Shown piece after piece: positions 1-5,971 of a stretch of 12,198 nt of DNA. Position numbers and translations under genes: made by a program. The stretch is taken from contig JAEWQX010000107.1 in NCBI GenBank assembly GCA_023399035.1, forward strand, positions 1 through 12,198, given 5' to 3'. The notes below the pieces were generated by a model. It ran no database searches, was not told the DNA's origin, and saw only the letters and a list, made by a program, of their open reading frames with translations. Numbering within the stretch: the first letter of the stretch is position 1; every line of letters begins with the position of its first letter. The stretch is from Bacillota bacterium. Its GTDB lineage: Bacteria > Bacillota > Clostridia > Clostridiales > Clostridiaceae.

Positions 1-325
1 AGTTATTTATAGTGTCATAATGAGGGATTTCTTCTAAATCATTATATCCTAATACTTTAGAAAAATTATTAATAACAGTATCATTATTAAAATCTTTAGT
101 CATTTTATTCATACTATGTATTCCTGAGATATTTTTCATTATTATTGTAAACAATAATATGTCAGGTTCATATGTTATATAGCTTGAATGTCTGACTTCA
201 TTTACTGATTTTAATTTCTGATTAAAGTTACAAAAGAAGTGCTTACGTATTTTTAAGAACTCCTCGAAAAAATTTATTTGTTTTTCTGCTTCTCTTTTTT
301 CTTTTCTTGTTAATTTCTTTTTCAT
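1..325 (-). CDS. Transposase, N-terminal part (runs off left edge)
   Basis: The reading frame is open from an ATG at 325 to the window edge, giving 108 codons without a stop. A GGAGG ribosome binding site lies five bases before the ATG. The protein begins with a lysine/glutamate-rich helix, then a segment containing YITYEPDILLFTIIMKNI, and ends at the edge with EEIPHYDTINN. From memory, this HYDTIN pattern is characteristic of the N-terminal region of a clostridial transposase family whose DDE catalytic domain comes later. The catalytic part lies outside the window, so whether the element is intact cannot be judged. I do not assign an IS family name. The frame is clean, which argues against long decay. 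Confidence 0.7.
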   Translation of the reverse strand, partial: MKKKLTRKEKREAEKQINFFEEFLKIRKHFFCNFNQKLKSVNEVRHSSYITYEPDILLFTIIMKNISGIHSMNKMTKDFNNDTVINNFSKVLGYNDLEEIPHYDTINN

Positions 326-332
326 AAGACCT

Positions 333-396
333 CCGAAAACGTAGTAATTTAGCGTATTATCTCTATATAATTTTACTATAATTATTACATTTTCGG
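333..396 (-). promoter_or_regulatory. Long-range inverted repeat in the transposase leader
   Basis: Plus-strand bases 333-345 (CCGAAAACGTAGT) and 384-396 (ATTACATTTTCGG) are complementary apart from one mismatch and one G-U pair. In a minus-strand transcript the downstream arm overlaps the start of the GGAGG site of the transposase. A transcript starting outside could therefore fold and hide the site. A transcript starting between the arms could not. A promoter between the arms is plausible (GATAAT-like box) but unproven. Confidence 0.4.
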
Positions 397-561
397 AATT
401 TATTTGCTCGAAATATTTTTACTCTTTAGAGCTGAAGCTTAGTAACTAGATTAATATGAGATATTCTGCAAATTTACATGATATATACATAAGAATAAAA
501 TGTGAAAACCTCACTTGCTGCCCATAGGGAGAACAATATCATAAATAAATGAAGTTTATAA

Positions 562-600
562 CCTTAGGTAAGTAGTATCAATGCCTAAGGCTATTTTTTT
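562..600 (+). terminator. Orphan terminator-like hairpin
   Basis: CCTTAGG (562-568) and CCTAAGG (584-590) form a perfect 7-bp stem, extended outward by ATA/TAT around one mismatch, and are followed by a T run at 594-600. No gene ends just upstream on the plus strand. The rest of 326-753 holds the transposase leader and the RBS of the DUF4474 gene; I found no further gene in it. The hairpin may belong to a decayed gene or to a leader RNA. The sequence before it matches no riboswitch I can recognise. Confidence 0.45.
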
Positions 601-753
601 AGCTAAAAATACAGTATCATAATTTCTAATTAATATCTGATTAAAAGTATGTTTATTATTTAAATTGCTTACAATAAGAAAATTATATCACCAATAATGT
701 CAATAAGGAATAAAATATTGTAGAAATATGTATATAAAGAGGTGATATATTAA

Positions 754-1698
754 ATGAATAAATTATTTATGATAGTGATTTGTATAGTAGTTTTAATAAT
801 AGCATCGCTTCTGAGCTGGCGTTTAATATATAAAAAATCAGCAATAGAAAAAGTAAAGAAAAGAACTGATGAAGAAAAATTAAAAGATATAAATGAGGCA
901 TTAAATATATATGGTTTTTCATTTGATGTGATGCAAGATATTGTTTATTCAAGTATGTATCCACTGCAGAGAAAGTTTGGTTATTGTAGACTTTATGATG
1001 AATTAGCACCTTCATTAAATATGAAAATAGATTGTGAACCAATTTATTTTCAGTATGATGGGAGAAGGTGGCTTATTGAATTTTGGAAGGGCCAATATGG
1101 AATGACAACCGGTGGTGAAGTGGGAGTGTATGTAACTGACAAGGAGGATGTGAATATACCGGGCATTTTCTCAGGAACTTTCTATGAAAGTATATCTGAT
1201 AATGAACTTTTACAAATGCAATATACTTTAAAGAAAGATGGAAAGGAGTTAATGAAAAGAAAAGGAAAGCACTGGTGGTTAACAGGATTTGATGTAGGCA
1301 TATTTTCTGAGCCAGAGCAATTATCTCTAGATATCCAAATTACTTTTCCCCATTGTGATATGCAAAAAGCATTTATTGAAGGGCTTTATTATGCTGGATA
1401 TAAGACCAATGATATTATGATCAGCGATAAAATGGTGCAAATATCTTTTACAAGTCCTAAAACTAAGCAGCCACAGAAATATAGTAAAACTTATTTAGTA
1501 TTTATTCAAATGGTAAATAGATTTTATTGTAATTTATTTAATTGGATAACTAGAGATTTTACACGTACAATTGATAAGATTGATTTTTTGAGAATTTATT
1601 TTCCTATATTATTTAGAATTATTGCCAATAGTAAAAGAGTTAAAAAATTGGAGAAATTTTATGAAGATATACGAAGTTATAAAAGAAAGTTAATTTAA
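754..1698 (+). CDS. Membrane-anchored DUF4474 domain protein
   Basis: A 314-residue protein with an N-terminal hydrophobic helix at about residues 4-25 followed by lysines, so it is probably a signal-anchored protein with most of the chain on one side of the membrane. Residues about 50-150 carry the DUF4474 signature as I recall it: GFSFDVMQDIVYSSMYPLQR, FGYCRLYDE, PIYFQYDGRRWLIEFWKGQY and GMTTGGEVGVY. The family is common in Firmicutes and its biochemical function is not known to me. The start is supported by a GAGGTGAT site at 739-746. The C-terminal part (residues about 240-314) is basic and hydrophobic with no motif I recognise. It is transcribed alone and ends before a clear terminator. 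It looks intact although both flanks hold mobile-element debris. Confidence 0.8.
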   Translation: MNKLFMIVICIVVLIIASLLSWRLIYKKSAIEKVKKRTDEEKLKDINEALNIYGFSFDVMQDIVYSSMYPLQRKFGYCRLYDELAPSLNMKIDCEPIYFQYDGRRWLIEFWKGQYGMTTGGEVGVYVTDKEDVNIPGIFSGTFYESISDNELLQMQYTLKKDGKELMKRKGKHWWLTGFDVGIFSEPEQLSLDIQITFPHCDMQKAFIEGLYYAGYKTNDIMISDKMVQISFTSPKTKQPQKYSKTYLVFIQMVNRFYCNLFNWITRDFTRTIDKIDFLRIYFPILFRIIANSKRVKKLEKFYEDIRSYKRKLI

Positions 1699-1738
1699 AG
1701 AATGTTAGCTGATTTAAATATAAACACTAAATAACAAG

Positions 1739-1771
1739 ATAAGAATCCTTAGAAATAGGGTTCTTATTTTT
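1739..1771 (+). terminator. Intrinsic terminator of the DUF4474 gene
   Basis: A 10-bp stem (1739-1748 with 1758-1767, including one G-U pair) closes a 9-base loop and is followed by a T run to 1771. It lies 40 bases after the DUF4474 stop codon. Confidence 0.8.
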
Positions 1772-1796
1772 AGATATGTAAAAAACCTTGCACCTA

Positions 1797-1908
1797 TGTC
1801 AATATAGTGGACACATTTTTTTAGTTTTTTAAGCAGATTTTAGAATAAGATCTTCATAAGCTTGTGGAATCATAAATCCAATATTACTATGAATTCTTTT
1901 TACTAATG
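1797..1908 (-). mobile_element. IS3-family insertion sequence remnant (transposase C-terminus and one end)
   Basis: On the minus strand a frame ending at TAA (1829-1831) reads LVKRIHSNIGFMIPQAYEDL then ILKSA. The RIHS-x-x-G-x-x-x-P-x-x-Y/F pattern is the typical C-terminus of the IS3-family OrfB integrase domain. Just beyond the stop lies TGTCAATATAGTGGACACA (1797-1815), which resembles a terminal inverted repeat of IS150-group elements. Only about 26 codons and one end remain. Upstream of them the sequence changes into an unrelated plus-strand coding fragment, so the rest of the element has been deleted. Confidence 0.65.
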
Positions 1909-1920
1909 GAGTTATAGAAT

Positions 1921-2070
1921 GGATTAAGCCGATTACATTATTGGAGAATCTTAATTGGGGAATCTTATTTGTATTTAGGAAGAAATTACTCTTTACAGTT
2001 GGTGCTTGATGAAAATATTAAAGATATAGATGTTAAAAGTAGAAGAGTATATAAAAAATGCCATCCATAA
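1921..2070 (+). pseudogene. Fragment of a YgjP-like (DUF45, M48) metallopeptidase gene
   Basis: The plus frame reads LHYWRILIGESYLYLGRNYS and LQLVLDENIKDIDVK, then loses similarity and stops at 2068-2070. The GES-x-x-YLGR-x-Y-x-L-x-x motif is the conserved N-terminal strand region of the YgjP/DUF45 family as I recall it. The HExxH zinc motif, which lies in the second half of these roughly 230-residue proteins, is absent. There is no start codon or RBS, and an in-frame TAG lies two codons before the fragment. The piece abuts the IS3 remnant, so a deletion has probably removed both ends. The family call rests on about 35 residues. Confidence 0.5.
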
Positions 2071-2085
2071 AGGATAGCATTTTTT
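2053..2085 (-). terminator. Terminator of the YvrJ-DUF1659-DUF2922 genes (bidirectional)
   Basis: Arms 2053-2066 (AAAAAATGCCATCC) and 2072-2085 (GGATAGCATTTTTT) pair over 14 positions with one mismatch around an ATAAA loop. T runs are present on both strands. It begins four bases after the DUF2922 stop codon. Confidence 0.8.
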
Positions 2086-2089
2086 ATGT

Positions 2090-2320
2090 TTATTCAGCAG
2101 CAGTTTCAAATTCAAAAGTAGTGATCTTTCTTTCAGTAAGTTTGGCTTCAACCTTGCTCACAAAAGCACCGCTTTTAGTGTTGAATATATTATTTGAAAT
2201 TATGTTGTCCATAAGGGCATTAGCCTCTTCAGAAGTAACTGATTCTTTCACATCAGTTATAGTAAGAGAACTTTTCTTACCAGCCTCAGTCATAAATGTT
2301 AAAGTTAAAATATATTCCAT
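2090..2320 (-). CDS. DUF2922 family protein
   Basis: A 76-residue soluble protein starting MEYILTLTFMTEAGKKSSLT and ending FEFETAAE. The pattern of an N-terminal beta strand, then KKSSLTITDVKESVT and a helix ending in a variable segment, matches DUF2922, a family of small Firmicute proteins of unknown function usually next to DUF1659. The ATG at 2320 is chosen because AGGAGG lies nine bases upstream; an in-frame ATG 18 bases further out would place that site inside the coding region. It is the last gene of a three-gene set that also holds DUF1659 and YvrJ. A small palindrome (ATAATG-ATA-CATTAT, 2359-2373) lies in its leader and could be a regulatory site. Confidence 0.85.
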   Translation of the reverse strand: MEYILTLTFMTEAGKKSSLTITDVKESVTSEEANALMDNIISNNIFNTKSGAFVSKVEAKLTERKITTFEFETAAE

Positions 2321-2399
2321 ATTAAATTTCCTCCTCATAAAATTTCATTTTAGATTTTATAATGATACATTATTATAGGTCACTTTTCCCCTAAGAACA

Positions 2400-2452
2400 C
2401 TGGACTATGCCTGTACAAGTCTCTTATGAAGGCTGCACTATTCCTGTACAAG
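2400..2452. repeat. Direct repeat duplicating the 3' end of the DUF1659 gene
   Basis: CTGGACTATGCCTGTACAAG (2400-2419) and CTGCACTATTCCTGTACAAG (2433-2452) differ at two of 20 bases and are exactly 33 bases apart. On the minus strand both read LVQ-E/A-stop in the same frame, so the gene's last codons and stop occur twice. This looks like a tandem 33-bp duplication that left a relic tail after the active stop. Confidence 0.75.
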
Positions 2453-2662
2453 CTGATCAGTGACAGTCAAGTAAGTATGTCTAGTTTCATCTTTGAGAAC
2501 AGACTTAATAGCATTTGCCACAGCAAGTACCTTTTCAGGATCTGCATTTTCCCTTACATTAGAAAATGATTTTTTGCTGTAAGTAGGGTTGCCAGATGAA
2601 TCAGTACCCTTTCTTACTTCAATTGAAAAGCTTGAGTTTTCTGTAATTTTGTTTACTGCCAT
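2438..2662 (-). CDS. DUF1659 family protein
   Basis: A 74-residue soluble protein starting MAVNKITENSSFSIEVRKGT with the DUF1659 pattern G-x-P-x-x-x-KKSFSNV, then NADPEKVLAVANAIKSVL and a YLTVTD tail. The family is small, of unknown function, and in Bacillus and Clostridium is regularly found beside DUF2922 and YvrJ proteins. AAGGAGGT at 2671-2678 supports the start. A perfect inverted repeat (TATCAC-5 bases-GTGATA) lies about 45 bases before the start codon. The end of the gene is duplicated in tandem. The gap to the upstream yvrJ-like gene is about 286 bases with no gene, so it may have its own promoter. Confidence 0.85.
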   Translation of the reverse strand: MAVNKITENSSFSIEVRKGTDSSGNPTYSKKSFSNVRENADPEKVLAVANAIKSVLKDETRHTYLTVTDQLVQE

Positions 2663-2707
2663 ATTGCATTACCTCCTTGATTTAATTTTCATTATGTATA
2701 TATGAGA

Positions 2708-2724
2708 TATCACAAAAAGTGATA
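2708..2724. promoter_or_regulatory. Inverted repeat upstream of DUF1659
   Basis: TATCAC and GTGATA flank AAAAA, giving a perfect 6-bp dyad within the leader of the DUF1659 gene. It could be an operator or a small RNA hairpin. It has no T run and is not a terminator. Confidence 0.4.
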
Positions 2725-2948
2725 CAAATATTCTTTAAAATACATAATTCTAGTAATTAATTCCTCATATCATAATGGAGCAGTCCACATGAGACTTATT
2801 ATCTTACTGGATTTTAAAATAAATAATTATTGAGTTTATCATAGGGAAAAGCATCCAGTATAAGTTTAAAAAGATAATAAAATAAAAGCTGAGCAGACTA
2901 AACTCCAATGTAACATAAGGCATAAGTGGGAAAGTGCGCGAGTGATTG

Positions 2949-3149
2949 TTATGCTGCACTTCCAGAATCATCTTTAGGATCATGTGGATCAATTATAGTA
3001 CCAAGTTTTATAGAGATTATTGTGTTTAGCCTGTTAATTGAAGCAGATAGTGAACATAGCTGTTTTTCCAGCCGCATGAGAAGATATGCACTTACAGCTA
3101 CTGGGAATCCATTATTCACAATAAGATTTATCAATTCATTAACTTCCAT
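2949..3149 (-). CDS. YvrJ family small protein
   Basis: A 66-residue peptide beginning MEVNELINLIVNNGFPVAVS followed by AYLLMRLEKQL. The N-terminal hydrophobic helix with the GFPVAVSAYLLMR-E pattern, followed by a helix of the L-x-x-L-x-x-S-I-N-x-L type, is diagnostic of the YvrJ family, named after Bacillus subtilis yvrJ, which lies in the sigO/rsoA region. These short membrane-associated peptides look like small holins, but no function is established to my knowledge. The ATG at 3149 follows GGAGGTGA by five to six bases; a longer frame upstream has no RBS and is not chosen. The tail DPHDPKDDSGSAA is acidic. It is the first gene after the sigma factor and is separated from it by a terminator. 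Confidence 0.85.
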   Translation of the reverse strand: MEVNELINLIVNNGFPVAVSAYLLMRLEKQLCSLSASINRLNTIISIKLGTIIDPHDPKDDSGSAA

Positions 3150-3279
3150 AAAAATCACCTCCTCTATGTATATATGCAGATCTGCAATTATTTTAAGTTT
3201 CACTATAGATAAGAATAAGTAAAAAACACATAAAGCATTTTTCAAATTGTAAAAATTTTATACTTTCCCGGACATAAAT

Positions 3280-3317
3280 AAAAAAACCTCAGAGCTGAAT
3301 AAATCAGCATACTGAAG
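3280..3317 (-). terminator. Terminator overlapping the sigma factor stop codon
   Basis: On the minus strand CTTCAG, a 3-base bulge, GCTGA, loop TTTAT, TCAGC and CTGAGG form a two-part stem followed by seven Ts. The TGA stop of the sigma gene (3304-3306) is inside the stem. Ribosomes finishing the gene would cover the hairpin, so termination may depend on translation. It separates sigma factor transcription from the yvrJ-like gene. Confidence 0.75.
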
Positions 3318-3912
3318 TTTTTGTTTCATTCTCGTTAAATGATATATGAGATTTAATATGTGTGAGGAGTTTGTTTAAAACATGTGTTTTTTTCTTAAAT
3401 GCATAAGAGTAGCAGATATTCTTTTTATCAGCATATGATTTAAGAGTCAGGTTATTATAAAATATGTGATTTATAAGCTCCAGTTCCTCTTGATTAAGAC
3501 AGCTCATAGCATACTTCAGGCAGTCATGATCATACTTATTGCATAAGATATCCTCGACCATTGGATCATTGTCTATGCATGTATTTTCTACAAAACTGTC
3601 AATTGTAAGTACAGAAGAACCACATATGTTATTCTTTTTCAGGCTGCTTCTTATGAGATCATTGATGCTGTTTTTTATTCCATTGGTAGCATAAGCAACA
3701 AACCTATGATTTTCAATCTTATATAAAGAAATGCATTTAAGCAGTATTCTGTAACATTCGTTTATTATATCTTCAAATTCATATCCATATATAAAGGTTC
3801 TTTTTGAAATATTTATTATAAATGGCTTGAACTCTTCAAGTAACTTTTCCTTTGAATTTATATCCCCATCTTTAGATTGTCTCACTAAGCTTTCAATATA
3901 ATCATAATTCAT
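3304..3912 (-). CDS. Small sigma-70-like RNA polymerase sigma factor
   Basis: A 202-residue protein with the two-part layout of a reduced sigma factor. Residues about 20-90 resemble region 2: LLEEFKPFIINISKR, then YEFEDIINECYRILLKCISL, then RFVAYATNGIKNSINDLIR. Residues about 130-190 resemble region 4: CLNQEELELINHIFYNNLTL then KSYADKKNICYSYAFKKKTH, a degenerate helix-turn-helix. Small sigma factors of this shape are found in clostridia and beside YvrJ/DUF1659/DUF2922 genes. GGAGG lies five bases before the ATG. A 17-base palindrome-like sequence (3958-3974) lies in the leader and could be an operator or simply AT-rich sequence. The targets are not visible; the adjacent three genes are the obvious candidates by inference only. 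Confidence 0.8.
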   Translation of the reverse strand: MNYDYIESLVRQSKDGDINSKEKLLEEFKPFIINISKRTFIYGYEFEDIINECYRILLKCISLYKIENHRFVAYATNGIKNSINDLIRSSLKKNNICGSSVLTIDSFVENTCIDNDPMVEDILCNKYDHDCLKYAMSCLNQEELELINHIFYNNLTLKSYADKKNICYSYAFKKKTHVLNKLLTHIKSHISFNENETKTSVC

Positions 3913-4074
3913 AACGGCCTCCAGAATTATTTATTATAGAAACTTAAGAAAATCTCTACATATATTATATATGTTAATTTGGGGATTTTTTAGTTTTTTT
4001 GTTATTAATTTATAAAAATATGTGAAAGTTACATATTTTATGTAGAAATATGAGTATAAAATTCATATTAGCTT

Positions 4075-4508
4075 ATGGATATTTTAGAAGCTATGAAACA
4101 AAGACATTCAGTACGTTCGTATCAACGTTCGTATCAGAACAAACCATTGGAAGATACAGTGGCTGACCAATTGGAGCATTTCATTGTGCATTTACAATTC
4201 ACAGTGGAGAAAAACTGGCTATTGTGATTGCAATCGGATATGGAGAAACAGAAGGTGTGGCACATAAATCAAAGACACCTGAAGCAGTAAGCTTTTCAAG
4301 GGGAAATACACCACAATGGTTCAAGAATGGAATACATGCAGCTTTACTTGCTCCAACTGCTTTGAATCAGCAGAAGTTCAAGTTTATATTGAATGGAAAC
4401 AAAGTGTCTGCAAAGGCTGGTCTAGGATTTTACAGCAAGATAGACCTTGGAATAGCAAAGTATCATTTTGAGGTGGCTGCAGGAAAAGATAATTTTACAT
4501 GGGCATAA
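4075..4508 (+). pseudogene. Nitroreductase family pseudogene (internal deletion, frameshift)
   Basis: The first frame reads MDILEAMKQRHSVRSYQ, the usual start of FMN nitroreductases of the putative TM-nitroreductase type, then RSYQNKPLEDTVADQLE, and reaches a TGA at 4225-4227. A second frame overlaps it and reads EKLAIVIAIGYGETEGVAHK, EWFKNG-like QWFKNGIHAALLAPTALNQQ and LGFYSKIDLGIAKYHFEVAA to TAA at 4506-4508, the usual C-terminal half. The middle, about 90-100 residues including much of the FMN site, is missing and the two halves are out of frame. A 12-bp tandem duplication (CGTTCGTATCAA/G) repeats RSYQ near the start. The C-terminal half has a GTG at 4224 but is very unlikely to make a working enzyme. 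Confidence 0.85.
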
Positions 4509-4569
4509 AAATATGGCTTCATATCACCAGAGTATTTTAGTGATAAGAAGCTATTTCAACCTCACTTTA

Positions 4570-4666
4570 AAGTTTACAAATAATAAACTTTTTTCAAAGC
4601 AGTATCAAAAATTCCCGTGTCCAAATTATAAAATACTAAACATTTGCTCAAATTTTGAAAAATATA
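4570..4666. repeat. Long direct repeat, left copy
   Basis: This 97-bp stretch aligns without gaps to 9127-9223 with nine mismatches (88/97 identical). It begins with an inverted repeat AAGTTTA-7 bases-TAAACTT and contains the identical core CCAAATTATAAAATACTAAA. Weaker similarity may extend about 16 bases to the left. The two copies bracket the phage-like island. It may be an attachment-site remnant, a small non-autonomous element or a dispersed intergenic repeat. Confidence 0.8.
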
Positions 4667-4682
4667 GGTTTTGAGCAAATGT
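4640..4682 (-). terminator. 13-bp perfect hairpin downstream of the immA operon
   Basis: ACATTTGCTCAAA (4640-4652) and TTTGAGCAAATGT (4670-4682) are perfectly complementary with a 17-base loop. It lies six bases after the stop of the small ORF overlapping immA, and the minus-strand sequence after it is T-rich though not a clean T run. It partly overlaps the left copy of the 97-bp repeat. The right copy lacks the second arm. A terminator is the simplest reading. Confidence 0.5.
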
Positions 4683-4687
4683 CAATT

Positions 4688-4828
4688 TTAAATATGAGTA
4701 TTTTTAATTTCATCTTTAATTTCAACTGTCAGCTTATGATTGTTTTTTACTTTTGTATCGTCATATGTTTTTGCCTCTTTAGTAACTTCAACTGTCAGCT
4801 TATGATTCCAATCAGTAATAAAAAGCAT
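4688..4828 (-). CDS. Possible 46-residue protein overlapping the end of immA, two 22-residue repeats
   Basis: An ATG at 4826-4828 lies inside the last codons of the ImmA-like gene in another frame and opens 46 codons ending at TAA (4688-4690). The product starts MLFITDWNHKLTVEVTKEAK and contains NHKLTVE twice, 22 residues apart; the encoding DNA repeats over 21 identical bases with a 66-bp period (4721-4741 and 4787-4807). A 17-base overlap with the upstream stop suggests translational coupling, but the only purine-rich site, AAGGA, is about 14 bases from the ATG, which is too far. It may instead be the tail of a longer ancestral protein, joined by frameshift or deletion. I do not recognise the family. 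Confidence 0.35.
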   Translation of the reverse strand: MLFITDWNHKLTVEVTKEAKTYDDTKVKNNHKLTVEIKDEIKNTHI

Positions 4829-5480
4829 TAACGAAAGCAAGATGTTCCTTATAATCATTAATCTTCGTATCTATATATTTCTTAAAATTTATAGCAATGT
4901 ATTTATCAGATTCTATAGAAAAATTATATTTCTTCCAAACCTTAAGGTTTTTAAATGTATTTTTAGATGCTTTTTTAGATATATTGCAGAATTTTTCTAT
5001 TTCATAAGCAGTTTTAACATCTATTCCAACCAGTATCTTTGGATGTGCCAGAAGCATTGCAGCAAAATAATCTGCTTCATTTTCCATGATTTTATATTCT
5101 TCATCACTGAGAAGATCAGTTTGTGATACTTTTGTCTTATTATTTTCAAAATGTCCGCATAATATATGACCAAGCTCATGTGCTATAGTCCATCTGATTC
5201 TGCTGTGAGGAAATCTGCCTAGGTCATTATAATATATTACATATCTTCCTTTGCTGCAGACACTGCATCCATCCTTTGATGTAAGCATATCTAAAATCTC
5301 TTCTTCAGTTAATTTATATTTCTTCATTACGGTGCTATATGATAAGATCTTTATTTTATAGTTTTTGAGAGAACAGATAATATTATTAATATTTATTGGG
5401 AAAGAATGAACCTTATGATTTATATAGATGTCATTGACTAAATGATGTATATATTTATATCTAATCTTCAAAAAAGTCAT
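4812..5480 (-). CDS. ImmA/IrrE-type zinc metalloprotease
   Basis: A 222-residue protein with the metalloprotease motif WTIAHELGHILCGHF (HELGH at residues 101-105) and, about 30 residues later, MENEADYFAAMLL, whose glutamate 135 is the likely third zinc ligand. This is the ImmA/IrrE (DUF955) family, soluble proteases that cleave an XRE repressor to release phage or ICE genes, as ImmA of ICEBs1 cleaves ImmR. The adjacent repressor gene upstream fits that pairing. The start overlaps the repressor's 3' end by 20 bases; ATG at 5480 is chosen, with TTG directly before it as an alternative, and no strong RBS is visible, so translational coupling is likely. The C-terminal 70 residues are lysine-rich and longer than in ICEBs1 ImmA. 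All motif residues are present. Confidence 0.9.
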   Translation of the reverse strand: MTFLKIRYKYIHHLVNDIYINHKVHSFPININNIICSLKNYKIKILSYSTVMKKYKLTEEEILDMLTSKDGCSVCSKGRYVIYYNDLGRFPHSRIRWTIAHELGHILCGHFENNKTKVSQTDLLSDEEYKIMENEADYFAAMLLAHPKILVGIDVKTAYEIEKFCNISKKASKNTFKNLKVWKKYNFSIESDKYIAINFKKYIDTKINDYKEHLAFVNAFYY

Positions 5481-5847
5481 CAAATACAGATTCTAATATT
5501 TTCATCATTCTTTCCTTCTGTTCAGGATTCATTTTTTTTCTCGCTCTCTCAATTCTTCTTATATCATTATCCTTCATTTTTTCTTCATTGTCTTCATCTT
5601 GATCTTCATCATGTTTATTGTGCAGACTTTCATTATAAAAGTATTCAATATCTACATTAAAAAAATCTGCTATTTTCTTTAGGAGCTCTTTATTTGGCTT
5701 TGTCCTGCCGCTTTCTATATCTCCTAAGTAAGATCTTGTTATTCCAAGTTCTTCGGATAAGCCCTTTTGTGTGAATTTTTTGCCTATCTTTATACTGTAA
5801 TCACTTCTAAGCTGTTTTATCTTAAGTCCTAATATATTGTCTTTCAT
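5461..5847 (-). CDS. XRE-family repressor (ImmR/CI-like)
   Basis: A 128-residue regulator. Residues about 8-70 form a helix-turn-helix of the XRE type: FTQKGLSEELGITRSYLGDI, then ESGRTKPNKELLKKIADFF. Residues 75-95 are an acidic linker (HDEDQDEDNEE). The C-terminus, MNPEQKERMMKILESVFDDF, is a short helix probably used for dimerisation or as the protease-sensitive part. GGGG-type RBS (AAGGGG) lies upstream of the ATG. The gene is read from a near-perfect promoter whose spacer carries TGACGT sequences, so it probably represses itself. It is co-transcribed with the protease gene. It is the likely master repressor of the rightward genes. Confidence 0.9.
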   Translation of the reverse strand: MKDNILGLKIKQLRSDYSIKIGKKFTQKGLSEELGITRSYLGDIESGRTKPNKELLKKIADFFNVDIEYFYNESLHNKHDEDQDEDNEEKMKDNDIRRIERARKKMNPEQKERMMKILESVFDDFFED

Positions 5848-5879
5848 ATGTATGCCCCTTTAATTTCTAATTTAAGGTA

Positions 5880-5908
5880 ATTATACGTCTTTTACGTCAT
5901 TATGTCAA
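5880..5908 (-). promoter_or_regulatory. Consensus promoter of the repressor-protease operon, with operators in the spacer
   Basis: On the minus strand TTGACA (5903-5908), a 17-base spacer and TATAAT (5880-5885) match the vegetative sigma-A consensus exactly. The spacer contains TGACGTAAAA followed by GACGT, two copies of the core shared by the other sites of the island. Repressor bound here would block its own promoter. Confidence 0.85.
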
Positions 5909-5971
5909 CAAAACCCAGAGATATATAGGAAATTAAAGCAAATTTACAATATTTTTTATATTTAAGACTAT

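Noticed and set aside
500..600. Riboswitch before the DUF4474 gene
   Set aside because: No conserved core of any class I know is visible; only the hairpin is supported.
767..1042. Minus-strand frame within the DUF4474 gene
   Set aside because: Shadow of the DUF4474 coding sequence; no RBS and no family.
2058..2378. Plus-strand frame of 106 codons
   Set aside because: Antisense of the DUF2922 gene and starts inside its terminator.
2804..2992. Minus-strand hydrophobic frame of 62 codons between YvrJ and DUF1659
   Set aside because: Overlaps the YvrJ C-terminus, has no RBS, and its hydrophobic character fits random AT-rich sequence.
2926..3222. Plus-strand frame of 98 codons
   Set aside because: It lies opposite the YvrJ gene, which has a recognised family and strong RBS.
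4468..4674. Plus-strand frame of 68 codons after the nitroreductase relic
   Set aside because: Overlaps the pseudogene and runs through the 97-bp repeat without a motif or RBS.
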